A DNA stretch of 64,000 bases, taken from contig JAKGHH010000007.1 in assembly GCA_022828595.1 (NCBI GenBank), positions 32,364,356-32,428,355 on the forward strand, written 5' to 3'. The stretch is from Nelumbo lutea (Eukaryota; Streptophyta; Magnoliopsida; Proteales; Nelumbonaceae). This document shows, one piece after another, positions 53,740 to 64,000 of this stretch (the first letter of the stretch is position 1; the number at the start of each line of letters is the position of its first letter). A program made the translations under genes and the position numbers. The notes under the pieces were generated by a model. The model saw nothing but the letters and a program-made list of their open reading frames with translations, had not been told where the DNA came from and searched no databases.

Positions 53740-55765
53740 TGCTTAGGGGTGATCATTTCAGTCTTGCCTGGGCCTGGGCCTGCATCAGACACACAAATTT
53801 CAAGGTTGGCATGGGCCCAATCCAGCCCATAAAAAAATAACAATATAAAAAATCAGTTAATAAAAATATCATAAATAGTTGAATCATCTAAAAATAATAA
53901 GATTGAATTCTAAGACATAAGTCCCACCCCTTTCATCATTAACCTATTTTAGCATATTTCTATACATCTCTTTCATTATTAGCCTATTGTATTTCAAAGA
54001 GAGAGAATCTTACTCTAATTCATATTCCATTTATTTGTTTAATATTCAAATCCTATTTAATTGGTTAATTTTCAAAAATTATAATTTAAAACATAATAGA
54101 TAAAATTAATAAAAAAGTTACTAAAGTTAATAAAGATATAAAAATTTAGCAAGTTTTTATCTAGCAACTATTAAAAGTTAAGAAATTAATAACAAATGAT
54201 TGATATTAATAGGATAATTACAATTAATAAAAAATAAAAATGATTAAAAGTAATAAAATAAACCATTTGCATTCTATATAAAAATTAACTAAAATAATAA
54301 AACTAATAATGGCCCAATTAGACATGTCAACTTCTACTTAGGAGTGATAAGTTGTAACTTAGCCCAACTTGGCTAACATACAAATTTCCAAGCTCAAGCA
54401 ATTGTTTTCCTTTAAGCTAGGTCTAGCTCAGATCTGAACCATGCCCATGCATAATATGAATACAATAGTAGGGATGTAAACGAATCAGATTTAAATCGAT
54501 CTTGCTACATCTGCATCCACATTTGATTATGAAATCTTTAGATCTATATTTGTGTTGGATTTAATCTATAACCATCTTATTGTTTTTAAAATGACCAAAA
54601 AATTTAAAAAAAAGTTTTAAAAACTAATTATTTTAAAGTATATATGTATAAAAATGTATATAAATATAAAATATTAAATTTGTTAGTTATAAACTTTATA
54701 TAATTATACATAGTATCTATATGCATACATAATCATACTACATATATACATAAAATAATAATTTTTATTGGACTCAAATTTTAGTTGGATCGAATGGGTT
54801 TAATTTGCATTTGATCCAATTATTAATTGGATGCAAGTTCTAACATTCAAATCCAAGATAATTGGATTCGGAGTTGAATCGGGTATTTGACTTTTAGAGT
54901 CCGTTGATAGTCCAAGTGGGCAAGGCCCAATCTAAGCAAACCCTAAGCTTGACCTAGAAGTTATATACATATACATTTTGATAACAAATTTTATATTAAT
55001 ATATAGATAGAAACTTTTATAGATTTTTTATTATAGAATAAAATTAAATAAAAAGTTTAATTTGTAAAAATTAAAATTTTATAATTAACATGGGCAAGCT
55101 TGTTCTTCTCTTAGGCCTAGACAAATATTGTTATGTGTGGGGTGTGGGCTAGGTTGGGCCAGACAACCTTAAAAACTGTCAATACACTATCAAAATCTGG
55201 CTTAAGATCTTTTATTTTATTCCATTTTGTCCATTAAGCTACATAATGGGGGTAGCCCATCTACATAGATCCTTAGGCTTTAATGTTAATAATTTTAATC
55301 TAAAAATAGTTAAAAACCCAAAAAATAATAAATGCATGGGTAGCACTTGGTTTCATTCAGTTACGAATGTCACATTATTCTTAGGGTTCAACCAAATCCC
55401 AACCTAAAGTCTTAAATCTTGAGCTCGGGCATAGATTAATTTAATTTTGACCACAACCTAATTTTATATATTTACTAATATTTAAGTGGTATTTACAAAA
55501 GAATGTAACATTGAATAATTAATAAAGTAAAATAAATAAAATAGCCCACTAATAGATAATATGGTAAAAATATTTTTATTAAGTAATTAGTAATAATTTA
55601 CTGTTTTTATTAAAATTTATTATATAATTAATCCAAATTACTAAATTACTAAAATATTTTTGCAACAAATTTCTAAAATAAAGATTAATTATTTTAAATA
55701 AAATTGCATTCCTTCATTGTAATTGATGAATCAATGTTTGGTAATGCATCAATCTTTTGGCTAAG
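53740..55765. other. AT-rich intergenic region with MITE-like fragments
   Basis: Fragments built of GGCCTGGGCC and GCCCAATCC motifs (53760-53830, 54890-54930, 55100-55160) and a GGGATGTAAACGAATC start near 54473 look like eroded hAT-type MITEs. I could not pair termini or find target duplications. No coding signal. Confidence 0.35.
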
Positions 55766-55769
55766 TACC

Positions 55770-56685
55770 TCATCATTTGGTCTGCTTCCAAGTGGTCGAT
55801 GACTCAAAGCCGAAGTGAAGCTGCTTAGGTGTCGAGCTACCTGTGAGGTGCTGGGCCGACCAGGTGGCAAGCTGCCTGTGAGGCGTCGGGCTGACCAGGT
55901 GCAAGGCTGCCTATGAGGTGTCGAGCTGACCAGGTGCAGGGCTGCCTGTGAGGTGCCGAGCTGCCTATGAGGTGGCGAGTTGGATTGATGACCTTCGTTG
56001 CTCTTTAGAGACCTACAAGGAACTAAATGTCAGAGGACCTAGGGTGGCTAACCCGACGAGGTCGCTCCGATGCTTAAGTCAGTACTCTCATAGTAGACTG
56101 CGAGCTAAAAATCACAAAGTATGAGAGCTAGAATTTGCTTACTTGCTTGCCTACCCCTTTGCTTCTGGGGTTGGTGCCTTTATATAGGCATTGTTTGGCA
56201 TGGACTTCACGCACCATATCTGAGATTTCTGCGAGGTTGTTTAAGTGGTTCGAGATTCCTAGAGGTGACCGCCATGCATGTTGACTACCCTCTGGATCGT
56301 TCAGCACGTGGGCCAACTTCCAAGGATTGTAGGAGTGTTTGGATATGCTTGCCGAATTCGTCGGTGAGCACGTCTTGCAAGTCACCAGGTCGGCGCAAGT
56401 GCCAGGTCGCCAGGTCGGTGCCTGTGCTAGGTTGCCAGGTCGTGTCTAGGCCAGGCCGCCAGGCGGCCAGGCCGCCAGGCAGCCAGGTCGCGCCAGGGCC
56501 AAGCTGCCAGGTCGCGCTAGGGCCAGGCTGCGCCAGTGCCAGGCTGCCAGTTCGTGCCTGGGCCAGGTCGCCAGGTCGGCACCAGGGCCAAGCAATCAGG
56601 TCGCGCCAGGGCTAGGCTGCCACCTTGTGCCTGTGCTAGGCTGCCAGCTCGCGCCAGGCTGCCAGGTGGGACACCATCAATTTGG
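55770..56685 (-). repeat. Gypsy LTR (apparently solo), minus strand
   Basis: On the minus strand a TATA box GCCTATATAAAGGC (56176-56190) is followed by a leader and the motif ACTTAAGCATCGGAG, shared with the other gypsy LTRs of the window (ACTTGAGCATCGAAG near 50300). U3 contains tandem repeats of a CCAGGTCGCGCCAGGG-type unit (56380-56665). U5 contains a second set, GCTGCCTGTGAGGTG (55830-55975). No interior or partner LTR is seen. Exact ends and target duplication could not be fixed. Confidence 0.7.
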
Positions 56686-57155
56686 CTAAGGCAAGTTATT
56701 GCCTAAATGGTTCCAGGTATCACCTAATTGTTCTGAGGTATCATGTGTCACAATATCATTGCATGGCCAAATCCGCCATCATCAGTAATAGTTATTGGTT
56801 TCTATCATTTCACTTTCCCTTGACAAATCTCGTGCATCGCATGGATGCCCCGCTAGTAAATAAATGAAAGAGATGCACTTGAAATAGGAACTCCTTCGTC
56901 AATTGTTGGGATCCAAGCCTTTTAAAAAAACTGTTGGGATCTAAAGAAACTGATGAAAAGTTGCAACAGACGAGCCATCTTTGATAAGCCATATTATGTT
57001 TGGCTTAATCCTTTGGTCAAATTGGTGTGCTTGCTTCTGGCGCAAAGAACGCTTCTGCCTTTTTTTGGCTGAAAAAATGCTAGTTTGAGGAAAATATTTA
57101 TTGATTACAAATTTCCCATTTAATCTTACATGGACCACCCTTTATGGGAGTTGCG

Positions 57156-57327
57156 ATTTGCTCCCAACAAAACATGTTTCGATATGCTTCCAACATGATT
57201 CGTAGATGCACATCTCAAATATGTTTTGTACTAATTAAAGGGGCCATAGGAAACATGTTTGAGATGTTTGAGATGTGTAGCTATAAATCATATTGGAAAT
57301 TTGGAACATGTTTTGTTGGAAGCAGAT
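57156..57327. mobile_element. Small MITE, 172 bp
   Basis: Inverted termini of about 65 bp: CTCCCAACAAAACATGTT on the left against CTTCCAACAAAACATGTT on the right, continuing through CACATCTCAAA. No target duplication is resolved. Confidence 0.75.
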
Positions 57328-57403
57328 CCACTCTTTATGTCGAATCATCTTGTTGATAGGCATGAGGAACATTCAAATAGACATGAACTAAAATGGACTC
57401 TTG

Positions 57404-57531
57404 ACTATGTTTGGTTTGAAGAAAAAAAGTAGGGAAAGGAGATGAAAGTTAGGGAAATCTTTACAAACCTTGTATGGGTTTCCCTACCTTTCCCTTTCTT
57501 TCCCTACCTTTTTCTTCAAACCAAACATAAT
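57404..57531. mobile_element. Small MITE, about 128 bp
   Basis: Inverted termini TATGTTTGGTTTGAAGAAAA / TTCTTCAAACCAAACATA continue into GTAGGGAAAG. Nearly the whole element is stem. Confidence 0.8.
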
Positions 57532-57700
57532 CTAAATTATTTGATTCTAGAACATTCTCTTTATTTAGAGGTAATAGGCTTATACAGTGCCAAAGGTCAT
57601 TCTAGTTTTGGCATAACAAATGAGTATAACTGTATAAGAGGAGTCCGGATCTGCTAGTAATAAACAATTCTCAACACATGAAAGTTTTTAAAAAGCAATA

Positions 57701-58128
57701 GGGTCATTTGCTAAAACACCCATTGTAGTTTAACAAATTTACTAAAATCTAGTTATAATTTACATTTTATTAAAACACCCCTATAGTTTGCAACCAATTT
57801 ACTTAACCAACCTTTTTGTTAAGAAGGTCTGATTTTCAAATCTATCAAAAATGTTTGCCTTCAGTAGATTGAAGAAAAGGAAACAATGACACCTAGGGTT
57901 CTTTGTCAGCAATGGTTTGTCTTCCTTCTACAAGAATGATATTTCTATTTTTGTTTTATGCAGATTAAATTTGTTTGAGGGATGCTAAGGTTAAAACTGT
58001 AATGTTCCATTTTTATCTAATAGAAGGTCGATTAAGTAAATTGGTTGCAAATTATAGGGGTGTTTTAGTACTATAGGATAGGTTTTAGTAAATCCATGAA
58101 ACTACACTGGGTGTTTTAGTAAATGACC
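57701..58128. mobile_element. MULE-like MITE, 428 bp
   Basis: Inverted termini of about 115 bp: GGGTCATTTGCTAAAACACC on the left and AGGTCATTTACTAAAACACC as reverse complement on the right, both running on through AAAACACCCCTATA and TTGCAACCAATTTACTTAA. No clear target duplication. Confidence 0.8.
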
Positions 58129-58157
58129 TAAAATAACATGCAAAAAGTACATGGTGA

Positions 58158-58562
58158 TAGGGGTGTCATTGGAACTGCTTTGGATTGGACCCCATCCAAA
58201 CCAAAATCAAATTGGATGGACCAACAAGACATATTGAATTGGATCAGTTCAGGCTTAATGGCCCAAAGTATTTATTGGATTGGATTGGACCTGGTCTATC
58301 CATAATGAATTTATATTGGATTGAACCAATATCTAATCCATTGATAGAGGATAGGAATATAGGTGTCAATGGACCAGGTTTGGGTTAAAATTAATCTAAA
58401 TTTAAAACAAAATTGAACAGATTGGATGGTCCAGGCATTGAATTGGACCAGTCCAAAATGATCCAAAATATTCATTGAACTGGATTGGACCTGGTCCATT
58501 TGTAATGGACTGGCATTGGACTGGATAGGATTGGACCAAATCCAGTCCAATTGACACCCCTA
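58158..58562. mobile_element. hAT-like MITE of the TAGGGGTGTCAATGG family, copy B
   Basis: It starts TAGGGGTGTCATTGG and ends CCAATTGACACCCCTA, flanked by a perfect 8-bp duplication CATGGTGA (58150-58157 and 58563-58570). Interior rich in TTGGATTGGA and GGACCTGGTC motifs. Confidence 0.88.
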
Positions 58563-58713
58563 CATGGTGAAATATTTGGCTCCAGCCCGATTGTAGGTAA
58601 GATGCAACTAATATACACCATGAGAAAACCGATGTAGCCAAATATTGCCCAAAATACATGTTTCTTATTGTTGAGGACAGGTGACACAAGAAAAATTTTC
58701 ACTTCGTTCTCGA

Positions 58714-58942
58714 GGCTGTGTTTGGTTGCAGTGCAAATAAATTTGCACTGATGCAAAATTATGATAGTACAAATAATTTGAGTGCAAATTCTAATTTATT
58801 TTTATTTCAAATTTTAGCTTATTTTATTTTATTTCAGTATAAATGATGTAAAATAAGACATGAAACAAAACGAAATAAAATTCAAAACAAAATTAAATCA
58901 GAACTTGTGTTCTTTTCATTTGCACTACAATCAAACGTAGCC
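58714..58942. mobile_element. MITE of the GTGCAAAT family, copy 2
   Basis: Termini GGCTGTGTTTGGTTGCAGTG and, reverse-complemented from the right, GGCTACGTTTGATTGTAGTG. Same family as 42052-42290. Confidence 0.75.
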
Positions 58943-59668
58943 TGAAGTACGTAGTTCCATTTTTTTATTACCAACACAAGGTCAAGACTCCTTGTTTTGT
59001 AAAAATTTTTTAAATGTTGAATGAGGTGATTTTAACATTCACCATGAAAAAGTAGTGGAAGGAGTGAAACAAAAATATATTGTGCCTAGTATGTTTGTTT
59101 ACTAGCATATATGCACTCGTACAAGGCACATTTGCTACGATCATGGTTTTGATAGACTGATATGGTCAGTTGGACAGTCAATAAATGATTTCTCCAGAAA
59201 ATGAATTTATGTTGAGATGGATGAATAGCTCTAATAGACGATACATGAGAGAAAATACACTAACAGTAGCGGAGCTAGGAATTTTGTTTGGGTTGGGGTG
59301 AGTTATATTGATATTTTTTGGTTTATGGTAATGAAAAAAATTATATTAAGTCAATTACATTATAGAGATTTGCAACATAAACAACATAAATATTACTACA
59401 AAAAGTCAGAAATGCCAAAGGTAAGAAGACCACCATATCTTTTGGTTATAGGTTTTGTGACAATTCCTAAATCCTGTAATGTAAATACTACTTCACTCTC
59501 AATGTAATTGATTTACTTTTCCCATGGTCTTTCTTCTTGGAAAAAAAAAAAAACATCAAGAAAATGAGATAGGGAGTAAAAGAGGTAGGTTTGGAGAGAA
59601 ATAGGGAAGGAGGGTATGGTCTATTATGTTTTTTTTTTTCAACATAATGTTTGGGCCCAACTTTATAC
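58943..59668. other. Unassigned spacer
   Basis: AT-rich, with homopolymer runs near 59540 and 59635. No element or gene recognised. Confidence 0.4.
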
Positions 59669-59671
59669 CTA

Positions 59672-61706
59672 GGGTCTATTTGGTTCACAGTTGGAATTGG
59701 AATCGGAATCGGAATGATCCATTCTCATAGTTTGTTTGATTTAGACAGGAATGAGAATGGGAATTAGAATCAGCAGGAATAGGATTTCATTCTCAAGGGA
59801 GGGGCAGGGAATGGTCATTTCCTCAAATGGGGGAATGCCATTCCCATTCCGCTCAACCAAACAGTTGGAATTGGAATAGCCCATTCCAATTCCAATTCCA
59901 GACCCCCTATTCCTGTTGGACACTTTTTGTATGCCCTTAGCTTCAATCAGTTTTGATATTTAATGTAAATAAATGAAGTGCATGTTTGATTCATGTTATG
60001 TGGTATACTTCTGTGTGTAAGACCCTAAAACTAGACACTTAATGAGACTTGTGTTGGTTTTAAATGTTCACAGTCATTGGATAAGTCTGGGGAGATTTAT
60101 CCTGCCAAGGCTGACACTGGTGTGCTACCAACTGTTGGGGTGGCTTGTCTCAGCCACCAAGGTGATACCCAAGGCACATGCAGTGTAGGATTACTTGAAC
60201 CCTTGAACCGGACCAGATTTCCAGTATTGCCCTGGACCTTGAAGACTGATGGGCAAAACTGAAAATTACACCTGACCCCTAGACCCGATTATGGTACTGC
60301 ACTAGATGCTGGATTGGGCTGTCTTTGATATGCCAATCAGTGAGATCCTTAGTGGGGGTCAAAACCTGGGTATGTTGGGACAGTCTGAGAATTCATCTGA
60401 GTGGGTGATCATAGTGACGGGATCAGCCCCTTTGTCGGACAAAGGTAATGATCGGGATGCACTCTCTCTGATGGAAACCAAATTGCCGTCAGTTGATTTC
60501 AATCGTTGGAATTTTGTTTTTACAAAATTTATATATATGATATATATTTAAGTATGGTTTCAAATTATTTGCAAATGGTTTTAATTCCCGGGATCAATGT
60601 AAGTAGAGAGTGCAACACTGTTCCTTGTAGCCGAGGGAGATGTCCTCTCTTGTCGGGCAATGCTTGATCATTATGGGCTGAGAGGTTAAGTGTAAGGCCA
60701 TTTGGGATAACACCTGATGGGCTAGTCTTGCACCTGCTCGCAGTCCCTGGGTTTTTATAAGATGGCTTGGCCCAGGGACCACTTAGTGTAAGTGTGGGCC
60801 CTAGGGTCCATATGATGGGCTCAAGGGGTTCACTGGGCCCTCTAGTGAATTCGGCCAGGCCTTGTAACAGAGGCTGGGCCGAACCCATGTGGCTGGTGTA
60901 TAGATCAATGTTGGGCAGCAGTTTGGAAGACATTTGAGCACATAACCTTAATGGGCCTAAAGTTCATTTCGAACTGCGCTGATTTGATCAGTCAATTTTA
61001 AGGGATGGATCTGAGATTAGGATGATCCAAATACAGATTTGGATAAGGGCAACTTCTGATATGATCAGGAAATCTTTTCTTAATCATTAAGCAATTGGAG
61101 GAAACCCTATTCGAATGACAAGAATTCGAAACCTAGGGACACAAAACACACCTTGCAGTTTTGTGAGATAGGAACTCAGAAACCCTAGAGTAAATAAAAG
61201 CAATTCGCCATCTTTTTCTCTAGCTCCCTCTTGTTGCAGCCGCCACCATATGTCTCAGTTTGTTTTCTCTGTTAGAGAAAGATCAAGAAAAGTTCTTGAT
61301 ATCAATCTTTGTTGAAAGGCTGATTCGGTTTGGTGCTCATTGTCATCCAAAGGATTCTTCTGAAGGATCCAGTGTGTAGGACGCACCCTGCTGGTTCTGT
61401 TCCACAGTTGTTGTGTCATCTTCAGCAGGAGCAGATCTTGGTGCTTTCTTTGGGCGTGAACACCAACTTTGGGAGATATTGTTTCTCTAGATCAGGTATA
61501 ATTATTCCCTTCACTTTTGGTTCAGATCAGGTTTGGTTCTGGTTCAAGTAGGATCCTTGAATCTTGATTCTAAAATTAGGAAATGCGATTCCCAATTGAA
61601 AGGTAGGTAGAAAATTTTTGAAATTCACCCACCCATTCCACAACTATTTTGGCGTCTATACGATGGATTCTACCATCCCTTTCAATTCCAACGAACCAAA
61701 CAAGGT
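59672..61706. mobile_element. MITE interrupted by a solo LTR
   Basis: Left part 59672-59913 and right part 61690-61706 form a MITE of about 260 bp when the insert is removed. Termini are GGGTCTATTTGGTT and, reverse-complemented, ACCTTGTTTGGTTCG. CTA occurs on both sides (59669-59671, 61707-61709), in line with a Harbinger-type duplication. The uninterrupted relative lies at 62029-62301 and reads across the insertion point (CCCTATTCCTACGAACCAAA). Confidence 0.85.
59914..61684 (+). repeat. Solo LTR, 1771 bp, nested in a MITE
   Basis: It starts TGTTGGACACTTTTTG and ends CCATCCCTTTCA, flanked by a perfect 5-bp duplication ATTCC (59909-59913 and 61685-61689). The length, TG..CA ends and non-coding character fit a long LTR left by recombination. 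A leader-like region after GAGTAAATAAAAGC near 61190 suggests plus orientation. The family is not identified, and no pol sequence is seen. Confidence 0.85.
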
Positions 61707-61709
61707 CTA

Positions 61710-62028
61710 AGATGGTTTGGTTGGTCATGTGCATAGAATACCACTTACAACACTAGTAGGAAGAAGTGGTCTGTTATAAGTTGAAGGGATCATACGGGTT
61801 AAGAGCAAACAAAAAGGACAAAGGTTGAAAAAGTAAGAAATGATTTCAAGCACTCATAATTTAACAGTGGATATGGCACTGGTAATGGATAATGGTGAAA
61901 TAGGATTCATATGGTAGAGCCCATATGGTTGGAAATTCGGATAAGGTCAAGGTTCAAAGTATCAATATGTATCACACTGTATCATGTGTATCATATTGAC
62001 ATCTAGAGTCATCGAAACTAAAATACTA
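61710..62028. other. Unassigned spacer between two related MITEs
   Basis: No feature recognised. Confidence 0.4.
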
Positions 62029-62301
62029 AAGGTCCATTTGGGTCATAATTGGAATTGGAATCAAAATAGTCTATTCTTATTAGTTTGTTTGGTTCAAACA
62101 AGAATGGGAATGAGAAATAGGATCGGAATGAGATTTCATTCCTAAGGGAGGGGCAAGGAATGGCCATTCCCTCAAATGGGGGAATGCCATACCAGCAGGA
62201 ATGAAAATGAGATTTCAATTCCACCCAACCAAACAGTTGAAATTGGAATAACCCATTCCAATTCCGATTCCAAACCCCTATTCCTACGAACCAAATGGGG
62301 C
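62029..62301. mobile_element. Uninterrupted relative of the 59672-61706 MITE
   Basis: Termini AAGGTCCATTTGGGTC and GAACCAAATGGGGC, with CTA on both sides (62026-62028 and 62302-62304). Interior made of GGAATTGGAAT and CCATTCC motifs; GAGGGGCAAGGAATGGCCAT matches the other copy. Confidence 0.85.
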
Positions 62302-63205
62302 CTAGGAGTTACGAGTTAGGGGATGTCAGTGGTTTCAACTGTAAATACCCATCTTAAGAAACCCATTTATAAATAACAATCTGAAAAAAAAATTAAAAAA
62401 AAGTGTCGACTGGTTGAAACACTCTATATGCTAATTTTTTTATATGGTGGGTATTACTATTTTAAATCTTGGTGAGACATACTAAAATACTATTTATCAC
62501 TAAGAGATCCAATTAGGGGTGCTAAGTTGGATGAATTGGGCCAGTTTTAAGGTCAACCTAGGCCCAACCCTAAGAATTGGTCTTAGGCTTGAGCTCGAGG
62601 TCCAACCTGAATTTGTCCAAGCCCAGGCTTAACTCCAACCGAAGTATTACTATTCGGGTTGGGCCCAGCGCCAGACCAGGCTTGGATTGGTCAATCAGGC
62701 TAAGGTGGGCCTATTATGTACAATGTATTAAACAGTTGCATATATATATACCCCAGACCAGGCTTGGGGTTTTGGGCCTAGATTCAGCCCAAAGACCGAA
62801 AATTCAAAATGTAAAAATTGTGGACTACGCTAGGTCCAACACGCTAGAATCTACATGTCTGGTTAGTAAGTGGTAACGGCAATGTGAGTCTTCACGGCAA
62901 CTCTAGCATTTGAACCATTCGTATCCCAAACAATTAACCACTAATAATTGCTTCATGTATCTTATTAGTGGGTAATTTACTTAATTTTGCACTATGCAGT
63001 AAATGTTCACAAGTAATTAGCATCATATACCAATAGGCTTAAAAAATATTATTTACCAATAACTAAGATGTGCTCAAGTAGTTACCATCCATGCAACAGA
63101 ACTTTGGTAAATACTTAACCAATTACCATGAATTTATTTTACTTAGATATGTGATTCAGGACCCGGCCAGTCTGAGAATATTTATCTGATAAAACTATAA
63201 GGCTG
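62302..63205. other. Spacer with an eroded GGCCCAACC-rich MITE
   Basis: 62505-62790 is built of AGGCTTGG, GGGCCCAG and GGCCCAACC motifs and starts near ATTAGGGGTGCTAAG, like a hAT-type MITE body. Its right end is unclear. The rest is unassigned. Confidence 0.4.
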
Positions 63206-63208
63206 CAT

Positions 63209-63340
63209 TTGATTGCAGTGCAAATTTGAATCAGATATAAATTTTTTACCCACTTATACTCTTACTTTATGTAAAATTTGTACTTTTTATCTCATTTGAA
63301 CATATTAGCAATGTAATTTTTTGACTAATTTGTTTTAATT
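63209..63340. mobile_element. MITE of the GTGCAAAT family, copy 3 (partial)
   Basis: Begins GGCTGCATTTGATTGCAGTG after TAA at 63206-63208, matching the left terminus of copies 1 and 2. The right terminus was not found. Confidence 0.5.
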
Positions 63341-63751
63341 ACTGTTGCAAAATCTGCATCACCTTCTTACTTTCTACCTCACTCCCAAACAAATAATGCA
63401 CCTCTTATTTTCATTCTCTTGTTGGTCTTGTCTAAGGTAGGACACACACCATTTTACTATTTTACTTTGTACAAACAAATAAGACAAGGTCAAATCTAGA
63501 AAAAAGAAAACCAAAATTTACGCTCAATCTATTTGCAAACTTCAATTAAGGGTAGATATGAACCAAGCTTCCAAAGACTATTTGAACTAGTTCCGTGAAA
63601 AGCTCATTTTGATTTGGATTAAACCAAGCTTCAAATCGAATTCAAGCCCAATATATAGGCTCATTTGTTAGTAATGCCAAACTCAAGCTTGAAAGTTTAA
63701 TCCAGCTTATATATTATTTTGAAAACAATTTTTATATGTATAATGTTTTTT

Positions 63752-63775
63752 TTTATATATATATATATATATAAG
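63752..63775 (+). repeat. (TA)n microsatellite
   Basis: About eleven TA units in a row. Confidence 0.9.
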
Positions 63776-63797
63776 CTTGATTGATTCTCGAGATGGA

Positions 63798-64000
63798 GTT
63801 AGAGGTGTAAATTGGGTCGTGCCGCCTGTGGTCGGGCATGAACTTGGACTGGTCCGGCACGACCATGCGGGTCGTGCGTCCACGGGCCGGCATGGCATGA
63901 TCGAGCGAGCCATGCCGCCCGTGGGTTGGCATGGCCCAGCTCGCAGCCCGACCTAGCATGGTCCGACACGACCCATATATATTTTATATATATTTATATA
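63798..64000. repeat. MITE-like GGCACGACC-rich repeat, cut by window end
   Basis: Starts near GTTAGAGGTGTAAATTGGGT and is filled with GGTCGTGC, GGCATGGC and CCCGTGGG motifs on both strands, like the body of a hAT-type MITE. Its end lies beyond the window. Confidence 0.5.

Noticed and set aside
56121..56615. 164-codon ORF rich in Ala, Pro, Gly and Arg
   Set aside because: It is a by-product of GC-rich tandem repeats in a gypsy LTR, antisense to that LTR, and has no domain.
58150..58562. Mariner-type element with TA duplication
   Set aside because: The flanks share a full 8-bp CATGGTGA outside TAGGGG..CCCCTA, which fits hAT better than a TA duplication.
1..64000. A new defence or biosynthetic system
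   Set aside because: Both strands were read through. Everything recognisable is host gene exons or transposable elements, and no cluster of unknown, co-directed genes is present.

Overview
This is nuclear DNA from a flowering plant with large, transposon-rich introns. The evidence is spliceosomal introns, Ty1/copia and Ty3/gypsy elements, L1-type LINEs, a tRNA-derived SINE, many MITEs, and two genes whose proteins look like plant families. The species cannot be named from the sequence. One 100-N assembly gap lies at 6047-6146.

Two host genes are visible, both on the minus strand. The main one is a LUNAPARK (LNP) gene for an ER three-way-junction protein. Its five coding exons are 40860-41132, 29658-29802, 21432-21541, 20886-21279 and 20130-20389. 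They join in phase into 393 codons and a stop, but are spread over 21 kb because introns 1 and 2 are about 11.1 and 8.1 kb of nested transposons. A 5'UTR intron (41163-41468) is also visible. The second gene is represented only by its first coding exon (10382-10478), which encodes the N-terminal chorein segment of a VPS13-type lipid-transfer protein. I could not find the rest of that gene in the lower 10 kb.

Layout. 1-6046: a deleted copia element with intact LTRs and TSD (855-4373), then remnants of a minus-strand copia element and a minus-strand LINE. 6147-10130: mostly unassigned, with a rearranged LINE. 10382-11250: VPS13 exon and 5'UTR. 13521-19594: a Ty3/gypsy element with gag and an antisense 'putative gypsy type transposon' ORF but no pol, inserted in a repeat whose empty counterpart survives near 10013-10036. 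20130-41500: the LNP gene. Its intron 2 holds a copia element (23271-28770), a SINE with a 13-bp TSD inside a gene-like fragment, and a LINE tail. Its intron 1 holds a tandem duplication, LINE remnants, a Tourist-like element split by a hAT MITE that contains a near-perfect 122-bp hairpin, a MULE with a perfect 9-bp TSD, and a second hAT MITE. 42660-44335: a MULE-like inverted-repeat element carrying part of a leucine-rich-repeat gene (Pack-MULE-like). 44936-50717: a decayed minus-strand gypsy element with gag-PR-RT-RH-IN and one LTR. 50718-64000: AT-rich intergenic DNA with MITEs, a gypsy LTR rich in tandem repeats, and a long solo LTR nested in a MITE.

No operon, CRISPR array, rRNA or convincing tRNA gene is present. 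The most unusual pieces are the hairpin-bearing MITE, the pol-less gypsy element with an antisense accessory ORF, the LRR-capturing element, and the empty-site/filled-site pair that dates one insertion.
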